Of a stretch of 5,327 bases of DNA, positions 1 through 5,327 are shown one piece after another. The position numbers and the translations under genes are program-made. Within the stretch, counting starts at the first letter, position 1, and the number at the start of each line of letters is the position of its first letter. Source of the stretch: Boseongicola sp. SB0662_bin_57 (GTDB lineage Bacteria > Pseudomonadota > Alphaproteobacteria > Rhodobacterales > Rhodobacteraceae); contig VXPN01000547.1 of the NCBI GenBank assembly GCA_009839535.1, forward strand, positions 1 to 5,327. Direction: 5' to 3'. The notes under the pieces are model-generated. The model did no database searches. It was not told where the DNA came from and saw nothing but the letters and a program-made list of their open reading frames with translations.

Positions 1-15
1 TTCGTCAAAAGCCAT
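1..15 (-). CDS. Start of a probable large (molybdopterin) subunit of a Mo hydroxylase, partial
   Basis: Only the first five codons (MAFDE) are inside the window; the gene runs off the left edge. The ATG overlaps the stop codon of the [2Fe-2S] subunit gene by one base (TGATG), the usual sign of translational coupling. A strong ribosome binding site, GAGGGAGG, lies 7 nt upstream at 23-30. Nothing in five residues identifies the product. The call rests on position: in cox-type operons with the order medium, small, large, the next gene encodes the roughly 750-800-residue subunit that binds the molybdenum cofactor and the substrate. The start codon is well supported; the product is an inference. 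Confidence 0.6.
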
Positions 16-488
16 CAGGTAGCCTCCCTCATCTCGCTGGCCGCGTCGAGAACCGCGCGAACGATCTTGTCGTAGCCGGTGCAGCGGCAGAGATTGCCGG
101 CGAGCCAGTATCGCACTTCGGTTTCACTCGGGTCGGGATCCCGCTCGAGCAGCGCCTTGGCGGCCACGAGAATGCCGGGCGTGCAGATTCCGCATTGAAG
201 CGCCGCGTGCTCTATGAACTTTCTCTGCAGCGGGTGCAGGTCCTCGCCGTCGGCAATGCCCTCGACGGTACCGACCTCGTGCCCTTCCGCTTCCGCGGCG
301 AGGACGAGGCAGGAACAAACCGGGCGACCGTCGAGAAGCACGGTGCAGGCACCGCAATCGCCGGTGCCGCAGCCCTCCTTTGCGCCGGTGAGATCCAGCC
401 GGTCGCGCAGAACGTCAAGCAACGTCTCGCGCGGATCGCAGAGAAACTCGTGGGCATCGCCGTTAACGGTGGTTGAAACATGGATCAT
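15..488 (-). CDS. [2Fe-2S]-binding small subunit of a xanthine dehydrogenase / CO dehydrogenase family Mo hydroxylase
   Basis: This 157-residue protein is the electron-transfer subunit of a three-subunit molybdenum hydroxylase. It should carry two [2Fe-2S] clusters that pass electrons from the Mo centre of the large subunit to FAD in the medium subunit. The N-terminal plant-ferredoxin-type domain (about 1-75) has the ligands C40, C45, C48 and C60 in GCGTGDCGACTV and the cysteine of VCSCL. The C-terminal helical domain (about 80-150) has C99 and C102 (QCGICTPG) and C134 and C136 (NLCRCTGY), so all eight ligands are present. Length is normal for CoxS-like proteins. The ATG at 488 is preceded by AGGAG at 497-501, 8 nt away, and lies 3 nt after the stop of the FAD subunit gene. 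There is no signal peptide, so a cytoplasmic enzyme is expected. CoxS-type subunits do not reveal the substrate: CO, purines, aldehydes and N-heterocycles are all possible. Confidence 0.95.
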   Translation of the reverse strand: MIHVSTTVNGDAHEFLCDPRETLLDVLRDRLDLTGAKEGCGTGDCGACTVLLDGRPVCSCLVLAAEAEGHEVGTVEGIADGEDLHPLQRKFIEHAALQCGICTPGILVAAKALLERDPDPSETEVRYWLAGNLCRCTGYDKIVRAVLDAASEMREAT

Positions 489-491
489 CTG

Positions 492-1349
492 TCAGGCTCC
501 TGCACGGTCATAGGCAATTCTTGCGGCCCGCCTGGCAAGGACGCCAGCCACATGGGTCCGGAATTCCACGGTGCCGCGCTTGTCGGAAATGGGTCGGCAG
601 GCGGCCTCGGCAGCTCTGGCAAGTTCTGCGAGCGCCGTGTCGTCGAGCGTCGAACCGGTCAGCGCGGCGCCGGCCTCTTCGACAAGCAGCACGGTGGGGG
701 CGACCGCACCGAGCGCCACGCGGGCCGCAGTGACAGTTTCGCCCTCGCGGCTGAGGCTCACGCCCGCGCCGACAACGGCGATGTCCATTTCCGTCCTCGG
801 AATGAAACGCAGGTAGGCATCCCCGCCACCTTCGCCCCGCGGCGGCAGGTTGACGGCGCTCACCACCTCTCCAAGGCGGAGCGATGTCATGCCCGGCCCG
901 GCCGGGACGTCCTCGACGGCAATCTCGCGCGCGCCCTCCGGGCCGACGACACTCACGGTTGCGCCGGCCGCGATCATCGCGGGCACGCTGTCTGCGGCGG
1001 GCGAGCCATTGCAGAGATTGCCGGTCAGGGTGCAGCGCGCCTGAATCTGTGTCGAGCCGATCAGTTCGAGCGCTTCCACGACACCCGGCCACTCGGCGAT
1101 CAATGCCTCGTGCTCGGCCAATTCCGCGCCGGACACCGCGGCACCGATGCGCCAGCCGCCGTCGTCACGCCTGGTTATGTCCCGCACCCCGGCAATCTGC
1201 TTGATGTCGATGAGATCATCGGGTGTCACGAGATCAGATCGAAGCTGGACCAGCACGTCGGTGCCGCCTGCGAGAAACCGCGTGACGCCAGTGGCGGCAG
1301 CCGCAATGGCCGAGGCGTCCTCGAAACAGGACGGTGTATGGTATCGCAT
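492..1349 (-). CDS. FAD-binding medium subunit of a xanthine dehydrogenase / CO dehydrogenase family Mo hydroxylase
   Basis: This 285-residue protein is the flavoprotein subunit that takes electrons from the [2Fe-2S] subunit and hands them to the final acceptor. The N-terminal FAD-binding domain (about 1-170) shows FLAGGTDVL (25-33), matching the first pyrophosphate-binding loop, and TLTGNLCNGSPAADS (107-121), matching the second. A conserved segment FIPRTEMDIAVVGAG leads into the CoxM-type C-terminal domain (about 180-280). In the second loop the usual TxGGN reads TLTGN, with T109 where a glycine is common. The ATG at 1349 is chosen because GGGGAG lies at 1355-1360, 5 nt upstream, and because homologues begin with an MRYHTP-like sequence. 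The frame stays open 135 codons further upstream, but that part has no family resemblance. First gene of the operon; the stop is 3 nt before the next start. Substrate unknown. Confidence 0.94.
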   Translation of the reverse strand: MRYHTPSCFEDASAIAAAATGVTRFLAGGTDVLVQLRSDLVTPDDLIDIKQIAGVRDITRRDDGGWRIGAAVSGAELAEHEALIAEWPGVVEALELIGSTQIQARCTLTGNLCNGSPAADSVPAMIAAGATVSVVGPEGAREIAVEDVPAGPGMTSLRLGEVVSAVNLPPRGEGGGDAYLRFIPRTEMDIAVVGAGVSLSREGETVTAARVALGAVAPTVLLVEEAGAALTGSTLDDTALAELARAAEAACRPISDKRGTVEFRTHVAGVLARRAARIAYDRAGA

Positions 1350-1532
1350 CTTTTCTCCCCGTATGCTCCGCCCGGTCCGACGCCGCTGCAAAGCGTCAAG
1401 CACGCGGGATAGCTGGCAAGTTCCAAAACGGCGCACAAGGGCGAATGCCGTGTCCCGGAGCCACTGCGCGACCGCGCACCCTGTTACCGAATCTGGAAAC
1501 GGGAGCCAAGGGCGACTGGCGGAAAAACGGCA

Positions 1533-1823
1533 ATGAATCTGAAGGCACGTTGAGCCGAGGCGGAACTCGCGGCACACGAAGCCGGAACGCTGGCGCTTCG
1601 GCATTCCCGTTGCCTCAATGCGCTCTGGAACCGCCTGAACGGACCGCAGGATTTCCTTGCCGACGCCGACCGCGCAGCAGCGTCCGTTGCACGGCAAGTG
1701 CACGGCAGGTGCGCCTCCCTGTTTCCGGACGACGGCGTTCTCGGCGAAGGACATGGGCGGACGCCGGGCACGTGCGGGTTCCGCAAGGCGATCAATCAGG
1801 TCGTGACACCGGGAATTCCGTGA
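1533..1823 (+). pseudogene. Possible decayed small ORF, interrupted by an in-frame stop
   Basis: On the plus strand an ATG at 1533 opens MNLKAR and hits TGA at 1551-1553. The same frame then stays open for 89 codons to TGA at 1821-1823. The reading AEAELAAHEAG, then LNALWNRLNGPQDFLADADR, has an amino-acid mix more like a protein than most shadow frames here, and most codons end in G or C. I know no family for it. A weak GGCGGA lies upstream of the ATG. It could be a small gene broken by a nonsense mutation, or chance openness in GC-rich DNA. It is the only candidate plus-strand gene in the window, which adds to the doubt. Confidence 0.18.
1688..1709. repeat. Imperfect 11-nt tandem repeat, two copies
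   Basis: TGCACGGCAAG at 1688-1698 is followed directly by TGCACGGCAGG at 1699-1709 (one mismatch), and a further TGC starts a third copy. It lies in the gene-poor region and has no assigned role. It could be a slippage product or paired binding half-sites spaced about one helical turn apart; the latter is speculation. Confidence 0.45.
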
Positions 1824-1862
1824 CGGGCATTCGCTGCAGCGGCATCATCCGACCTGTGGGCA

Positions 1863-1993
1863 TCAGCCCGTTCCAACGTCCGGGCGGACAAGGACGGCAA
1901 GACCTGCGCGGGGCCGACTGAGCATTTTGATGGCGATGTGGACCGCGGCCGGGACGAACGAGACGATCACGATGCCTGACGGAATGGTGGCGA
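1863..1993 (-). other. Hydrophobic open fragment directly after rnc, no start codon of its own found
   Basis: On the minus strand, in a different frame from rnc, the stretch immediately after the rnc stop reads IATIPSGIVIVSFVPAAVHI, then AIKMLSRPRAGL, and ends at TGA 1863-1865. About 24 residues are hydrophobic enough for one membrane span and most codons end in G or C. Upstream the frame runs into rnc, where it reads as shadow, and no ATG with a ribosome binding site opens it. In-frame GTG and CTG codons exist. It could be a tiny membrane peptide, the remnant of a gene that once followed rnc, or chance. I favour chance or remnant. Confidence 0.15.
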
Positions 1994-2686
1994 TCAGGAT
2001 TCCTGGCCAACCAGCCGCCTCAGGAGTCTCCGCGCCGCGCCCTGCTCGGCGGTGCGTTTCAGCGGCGCGCTTGCAGTGGCTGATTCCCCGGTTGTCAGAA
2101 GCACTTCCATGGTGAAAACAGGTGCGTGCGCCGGGCCTTCCTGCTTGACAACGGCATAGGCCGGCGGCGGCTGGCCACGCGCCTGCGCCCATTCCTGAAG
2201 GCTGGTCTTTGCATCCTTCGCGTCCTTCTCGACATGCTGGATGTGGTCGTCCCAGAGCCTCAGCACCACTTCCCGCGCGACTTCAAAGCCCGCATCAAGA
2301 TGGACCGCCGCAATCACCGCTTCCATCGCGTCTCCAAGAAGCGTCTCCTTGCCGCGTCCGCCGGATTTCATTTCCGATCGCCCCAGCTTCAGAACCGAAC
2401 CCAAATCGATTTCACGGGCCACTTCTGCACAGGTCTCATGACGGACGAGGGCATTCAGCCGGGGGGCAAGCTGCCCCTCGTTCGCTTCCTGATCGGCGAT
2501 CATGAGCGCTTCCGCGATGACCAGCCCCAGGATCCTGTCTCCGAGGAACTCCAGCCTCTGGTTGTCAGGTCGTGCAGGTGACGATGTCGAGGCGTGTGTC
2601 ACGGCGCGCACAAGCAGTTCGGAATCGTGGAACTCGTGGCCGAGCCGCTTGGCGAATCCTGCAAGCTCGGGGCTGAGTGCCATCAT
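1994..2686 (-). CDS. rnc: Ribonuclease III
   Basis: Endoribonuclease that cuts double-stranded RNA, including rRNA precursors and structured mRNAs, in the cytoplasm. It is 230 residues long, a normal length. The catalytic domain (about 1-150) contains the signature NQRLEFLGDRILG (42-54) with the metal ligands E46 and D50, and a second pair, D119 and E122, in LLGDAMEA. The position of E. coli E38 is Q43 here; as I recall, this Gln is common in alphaproteobacteria. A double-stranded RNA-binding domain follows (about 158-228), ending in KRTAEQGAARRLLRRL. The ATG at 2686 overlaps the lepB stop as ATGA. A second ATG at 2683 also overlaps it (TGATG), so the start is uncertain by one codon; the site GCGGA upstream is weak, consistent with coupling to lepB. 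In related genomes era often follows; here it does not. Confidence 0.97.
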   Translation of the reverse strand: MMALSPELAGFAKRLGHEFHDSELLVRAVTHASTSSPARPDNQRLEFLGDRILGLVIAEALMIADQEANEGQLAPRLNALVRHETCAEVAREIDLGSVLKLGRSEMKSGGRGKETLLGDAMEAVIAAVHLDAGFEVAREVVLRLWDDHIQHVEKDAKDAKTSLQEWAQARGQPPPAYAVVKQEGPAHAPVFTMEVLLTTGESATASAPLKRTAEQGAARRLLRRLVGQES

Positions 2687-3471
2687 TCAATCCGCTTGAA
2701 GAACCGATCTCGACGCCAGGTCCAGACAAAGAACAGGGATCGGCCCGCCGACGAGAACATCACTCGGTCTGCGCGTCCGATCAAGTGATCGTATGGAACG
2801 AACCCCACGCCGCCGAACTCGTGCCTGACCCGGCTGTCGGTCGAGTTGTCCCGGTTGTCGCCGACAAAGAAGTAATGCCCGTCGGGCACGGTGAAGATGC
2901 CGGTGTCGTCGAGCCGTCCGTCAAAGACGTCCAGGACCGAATGCTGCACGCCATTGGGCAACGTCTCGACCGCCTTCGCCTTGGTGCAGGTGCCGCCCAA
3001 GCCGACGGCACCTTCCTGACACAGCGGGAACGACCCGATCGGACCCTGCCGCTCATAGGTTTCGAGAAATGAACCGTCTTCCTGCTGCGGCACTTTGGAC
3101 CCGTTGATGTGCAGGTGGCCATCGCGCATCTGCACCGTGTCGCCGGGCAACCCGACAACCCGCTTGATGAAATCCTGCCTGTTCACCGGATGGCGAAAGA
3201 CCACGACGTCGCCGTGCTCTGGCTCGCTTCCCAGGATCCTCCCGTCGAACGGGCACATGGAGAAGGGACAGGAATATTGCGAATACCCATAGGCCATCTT
3301 GTTGACGAACAGAAAGTCGCCGATGAGCAGCGTGTCCTTCATGGAGCCGGACGGGATCCAGAACGGCTGGAAAAACACCGTGCGAAACACCCCGGCAATG
3401 AGGAGCGCGTAGACGACCGTCTTGATCGTCTCGACAATGCCTTCCTTCATGCCGCCCTTGCCCTTGCTCAT
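2683..3471 (-). CDS. lepB: Signal peptidase I
   Basis: Inner-membrane serine protease that removes signal peptides from exported proteins, with its catalytic domain in the periplasm. It is 262 residues long. A short basic N-terminus is followed by one membrane segment (about 16-36) and then the catalytic serine S43 in IPSGSMKDTL. The catalytic lysine is K103 in DFIKRVVGLPGD, and the late conserved box GDNRDNSTDSR lies at 204-214. Two Cys pairs, C68/C73 and C151/C162, lie in the periplasmic part and could form disulfides. The ATG at 3471 has only a weak AGG 4 nt upstream, within GGGCAGGTTAG. A later ATG (M8) would still keep the membrane segment, but M1 gives the usual basic leader. Middle gene of acpS-lepB-rnc, 51 nt after acpS and overlapping rnc by 4 nt, so probably co-transcribed. 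Confidence 0.97.
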   Translation of the reverse strand: MSKGKGGMKEGIVETIKTVVYALLIAGVFRTVFFQPFWIPSGSMKDTLLIGDFLFVNKMAYGYSQYSCPFSMCPFDGRILGSEPEHGDVVVFRHPVNRQDFIKRVVGLPGDTVQMRDGHLHINGSKVPQQEDGSFLETYERQGPIGSFPLCQEGAVGLGGTCTKAKAVETLPNGVQHSVLDVFDGRLDDTGIFTVPDGHYFFVGDNRDNSTDSRVRHEFGGVGFVPYDHLIGRADRVMFSSAGRSLFFVWTWRRDRFFKRIE

Positions 3472-3477
3472 CTAACC

Positions 3478-3541
3478 TGCCCGCATTGCTTCGGCGCTTT
3501 CTGGTTGCCTGACGACGGCAAGTCAAGGCGTGGCGCGGGCA
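3478..3541 (-). promoter_or_regulatory. Nested inverted repeats in the acpS-lepB junction, possibly an RNA fold near the lepB ribosome binding site
   Basis: TGCCCGC at 3478-3484 pairs perfectly with GCGGGCA at 3535-3541. Between them TTGCC (3505-3509) pairs with GGCAA (3517-3521) around a 7-nt loop. In the transcript the first outer arm lies in the last codons of acpS, and the second lies directly against the AGG of the lepB ribosome binding site. A fold could therefore affect lepB translation. There is no U-run, so it is not a typical terminator. Arms of seven and five bases can arise by chance in GC-rich DNA, so the function is speculative. Confidence 0.25.
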
Positions 3542-3978
3542 TCGCTTGACCGAATGGCAGGCGCCTGCGAAGGCTCGTCTGACAGCGGCAATGCCTCGAT
3601 CACCACAACGGCCTGTGCCCATGGATGATCGTCGGTGAGAGTGACGTGGATGACGGCCTCGTGCCCTTCAGGCGTCAGCTCGGCAAGCCGGTCGGCAGCC
3701 CATCCGGTGACATGCATGACCGGCTGTCCCGACCTGCGGTTGGTCACAGCCATGTCCTTCCAGGCAATTCCCATCCTCAGCCCCGTTCCGAGCGCCTTGG
3801 AACAGGCTTCCTTTGCGGCCCAGCGCTTTGCGTAGGTGCCTGCCGTGTCCTTTCGCCGCTCAGCCTTGGCCTGTTCGACTTCGGTGAACACGCGGTTGCG
3901 AAACCTGTCGCCAAACCGTTCCAGCGTACGTTCAATCCGCTCGATGTTGCAGATGTCGGTGCCGATGCCAATGATCAT
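3523..3978 (-). CDS. acpS: Holo-[acyl-carrier-protein] synthase
   Basis: Transfers the 4'-phosphopantetheine arm from coenzyme A to a serine of apo-ACP, activating it for fatty acid synthesis in the cytoplasm. The 151-residue protein has the N-terminal motif MIIGIGTDI with the Mg-binding D8, and the second signature WAAKEACSKALGTG with E57 and K61. The enzyme core ends near residue 130 (AVVVIEAL). A tail of about 20 polar residues follows, making the protein somewhat longer than the usual 120-140. The ATG at 3978 is fixed by the MIIGIGTD start typical of the family; the upstream site is weak, only a GAG 6 nt away. First gene of the acpS-lepB-rnc cluster. In many relatives pdxJ sits directly upstream; here there is a 255-bp gap instead. 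Confidence 0.96.
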   Translation of the reverse strand: MIIGIGTDICNIERIERTLERFGDRFRNRVFTEVEQAKAERRKDTAGTYAKRWAAKEACSKALGTGLRMGIAWKDMAVTNRRSGQPVMHVTGWAADRLAELTPEGHEAVIHVTLTDDHPWAQAVVVIEALPLSDEPSQAPAIRSSDARATP

Positions 3979-4233
3979 GGATCACTCGAGATTGCGCGGG
4001 GAAGGAACCTTGCCGCGATGTGTTCCGGCAGGGCCCTGCTGGAGGACGACGGCGGCACCAGGCAAGGCCCGGGAATGGCAGATCAGACCAACGGAAACAT
4101 GCATCAGGCACCTCATTGGCAGCAGAAAGTCAAAATTGCCTCACTCTTCTGCACTGCCACTCCCCGACGAGTCAGCTTCCGAACCCGATCTTCTTGTTCC
4201 AACTCTTGCCGCGAGCGGCGCGCAACGAGGCAT
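3979..4233. other. 255-bp gap between the deacetylase gene and acpS
   Basis: No gene is recognised here. In particular, the C-terminal sequence of PdxJ, often encoded just upstream of acpS, is not visible in the minus-strand reading. The middle of the gap (about 4100-4150) is more AT-rich than its surroundings and probably carries the promoter of acpS-lepB-rnc. A short GCCGC/GCGGC palindrome follows the deacetylase stop but has no T-run, so no terminator is called. Confidence 0.55.
4105..4133 (-). promoter_or_regulatory. Weak candidate promoter for acpS-lepB-rnc
   Basis: On the minus strand TTGACT (4133-4128) matches a -35 box well. It sits in the most AT-rich part of the gap upstream of acpS. 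At 17 nt spacing the would-be -10 is TGCCTG, a poor match, so only half of the promoter is convincing. It would lie roughly 120 nt before the acpS start codon. Confidence 0.2.
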
Positions 4234-5327
4234 TCAAGCGAGCGAGAAGCTTCTGGCCAGATCCCCCAGCATCCCGCTGTATGCAGATTCCAGAAGCCGG
4301 TTTGGCTGACGCATTGCGAAAACTTCCCCGAACGGGTCCGGCGCGGTGACCGCGCTGCCCGAAAGCTCCTCAAGCACGGCATGGCCACAAAAGGGCACGT
4401 AGACCTCCGAATAGCCGCCTTCGTGCACCAGCACGAGACGGTCGCCGCAAAGGCGCGCAGCTGCATCCATGACCATCCGGGTCATGACCCGAAACGTCTC
4501 TGCGGTCGCAAGCATGCGCGACAGCGGATCAATCGCAGCCGCGTCGAAGCCACAGGCAACGATGATTGCATCCGGCCTGAACTGATCGAGTGCGGGCAGA
4601 ACGATGCGTTCGACCGCCTCCAGATAGGTGGCATGGCCTGCACCTGGCGGCAGCGGCACATTGATGTTGGCTCCTTCGCCGGCACCCTCGCCCCGCGTTT
4701 CGGGGTCGCCGGTATCGACTGGATAGTTCCGTTCCTGATGCAGCGAAATGGTGAGAGTGTCCGGATCCTCGATGAAGATCGCCTCTGTGCCGTTGCCGTG
4801 ATGCACGTCCCAATCCAGCACCGCCACGCGGTCAACCCTGCTCGCGGCACGGGCAGCGCGAACTGCAACGGCGATGTTGTTGAGCAGGCAGAAGCCGTTC
4901 GGCCAGTCCGGAAGGCAATGATGTCCTGGCGGCCTGGACAGGGCATATGCATTCGAGGCGCGACCTTCGAGCACCGCGAGGAGCGCGGCCTTGGCAAGGC
5001 CGGCGGACAGGGCGGCAATTTCGAAACCGCCCTTGGCGAAGGGCGTTCGCAATCCGAGCTCGCCGCCGCCCGCATCGGACATTTCCTTGAATTTCCGGAT
5101 GAACGATTGCGGGTGGACACGAACGAGATCCTCGTGATTCGCGGGATCGGCACCCTGCGCATCCAGTTCGTGAATCAGGCCTGTAACGTCGAGAAGATTC
5201 TTGAGCCGCCGCTTGGTTTCCGGGTGTTCCGGAAGCCCGCCGGCAACGAGGGGCTGCACAAGGTCGCCGACTGGAAGCGTGAAGGCATAGTTGCCGCCGC
5301 CGTGCCAGAAACACCGCTCGTCCCAGA
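4234..5327 (-). CDS. Class II histone-deacetylase-like zinc amidohydrolase, N-terminus cut by the window edge
   Basis: Zn-dependent deacetylase of the arginase/deacetylase fold, related to bacterial HDAH and acetylpolyamine amidohydrolases. It should remove acetyl groups from an acetylated amine, either a lysine side chain or a polyamine. The frame continues to the right edge: before the GTG at 5259, 22 more codons read WDERCFWHGGGNYAFTLPVG and so on, which matches the family's N-terminus, so the GTG is internal and the true start lies outside. Counting from that GTG as residue 1, the catalytic His pair is H113/H114 (RPPGHH), the zinc ligands are D151, H153 (DWDVHHGNGT) and D239 (CGFDA), and the transition-state Tyr is Y283 (EGGYS). 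All active-site residues are present and the fragment is 363 residues, so only a few are missing. No signal peptide region is visible. It is separated from acpS by 255 bp, so it is probably a separate unit. The substrate is not determined. Confidence 0.94.
   Translation of the reverse strand, partial: WDERCFWHGGGNYAFTLPVGDLVQPLVAGGLPEHPETKRRLKNLLDVTGLIHELDAQGADPANHEDLVRVHPQSFIRKFKEMSDAGGGELGLRTPFAKGGFEIAALSAGLAKAALLAVLEGRASNAYALSRPPGHHCLPDWPNGFCLLNNIAVAVRAARAASRVDRVAVLDWDVHHGNGTEAIFIEDPDTLTISLHQERNYPVDTGDPETRGEGAGEGANINVPLPPGAGHATYLEAVERIVLPALDQFRPDAIIVACGFDAAAIDPLSRMLATAETFRVMTRMVMDAAARLCGDRLVLVHEGGYSEVYVPFCGHAVLEELSGSAVTAPDPFGEVFAMRQPNRLLESAYSGMLGDLARSFSLA

Larger units (their letters stand above)
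1350..1993. other. 644-bp region without a convincing gene, between rnc and the Mo-hydroxylase operon
   Basis: No frame on either strand gives a product I recognise, although several frames are open because the DNA is GC-rich. In many alphaproteobacteria era, encoding a GTPase, follows rnc. The frames I read here show no GxxxxGKS/T loop, and 644 bp is shorter than a full era gene (about 900 bp). The region should hold the promoter of the Mo-hydroxylase operon; a TTGACG lies about 50 nt before its start codon, but no fitting -10 box follows. No hairpin with a T-run that would end the rnc transcript was found. Two coding-like fragments and a short tandem repeat in it are listed separately. Confidence 0.6.

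Noticed and set aside
1..1349. Naming the Mo-hydroxylase genes coxM and coxS, as CO dehydrogenase
   Set aside because: The M-S-L order fits, but many non-CO enzymes share it, and the substrate-determining large subunit is not in the window.
480..1412. A 310-codon open frame on the plus strand
   Set aside because: It lies antisense to the FAD subunit gene, which has clear motifs. Its composition is that of a shadow frame.
1350..1450. A sigma-54 type promoter (TGGAAC, TTGC) upstream of the Mo-hydroxylase operon
   Set aside because: The GG and GC elements are spaced 9 rather than 10 nt apart and the -24 element is a poor match.
1350..1754. A 135-codon upstream extension of the FAD subunit frame to an ATG at 1754
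   Set aside because: The extension has no resemblance to the family, while the ATG at 1349 has a good ribosome binding site and matches the family's N-terminus.
2540..2565. Loss of a catalytic Glu in RNase III (Gln at the E. coli E38 position)
   Set aside because: The essential E46, D50, D119 and E122 are all present, and Gln at this site is, to my knowledge, common in alphaproteobacterial RNase III.
3109..3549. A 146-codon plus-strand open frame
   Set aside because: It is antisense to lepB and the end of acpS, both certain, and shows no motifs of its own.
4205..4225. A terminator at the GCCGC/GCGGC palindrome after the deacetylase gene
   Set aside because: The stem is five base pairs with a tiny loop and no T-run follows on either strand.
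3836..4349. Plus-strand open frames of 157 and 109 codons across the gap upstream of acpS
   Set aside because: They overlap acpS or the deacetylase on the other strand, have low-complexity Arg/Ser/Pro-rich translations and no clear ribosome binding site.
4234..5259. GTG at 5259 as the start of the deacetylase
   Set aside because: The 22 codons before it read as the conserved N-terminus of the family (RCFWHGGGNYAF), so the start must lie beyond the window.

Overview
The window reads as a stretch of alphaproteobacterial chromosome. It is GC-rich, and the RNase III and signal peptidase I sequences (for example NQRLEFLGDR followed by GLVIAEAL, and the QYSCPFS segment of LepB) resemble the versions I associate with Rhodobacterales. 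That placement is from memory of the families, not from a search. All recognised genes lie on the minus strand, so transcription runs from the right edge of the window to the left.

Region by region, in the direction of transcription: (1) 5327-4234, a nearly complete class II histone-deacetylase-like zinc amidohydrolase whose first residues lie outside the window. (2) 4233-3979, a 255-bp gap with no recognisable gene and one weak promoter-like site. (3) 3978-1994, a compact three-gene cluster: acpS (holo-acyl-carrier-protein synthase), lepB (signal peptidase I) and rnc (RNase III). acpS and lepB are 51 nt apart; lepB and rnc overlap by 4 nt. (4) 1993-1350, about 640 bp with no convincing gene, but with a few fragments that could be decayed coding sequence and an 11-nt tandem repeat. 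(5) 1349-1, the start of an operon for a molybdenum hydroxylase of the xanthine dehydrogenase / CO dehydrogenase family: FAD-binding medium subunit, [2Fe-2S] small subunit, and the first five codons of what is almost certainly the large molybdopterin subunit. This M-S-L order is the one used by cox operons.

The acpS-lepB-rnc cluster links fatty-acid carrier activation, secreted-protein maturation and RNA processing only by conserved neighbourhood. In many alphaproteobacteria it is preceded by pdxJ and followed by era and recO; none of these three is seen here. The Mo-hydroxylase operon is functionally separate. Electrons should flow from substrate at the Mo centre (large subunit) through two [2Fe-2S] clusters (small subunit) to FAD (medium subunit). 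Its substrate cannot be read from the visible part.

I see no CRISPR array, insertion sequence, tRNA, rRNA or convincing new system. The main points of interest are the break in the expected gene order after rnc, the coding-like debris in the gap there, and a substitution in the FAD-binding motif of the medium subunit.
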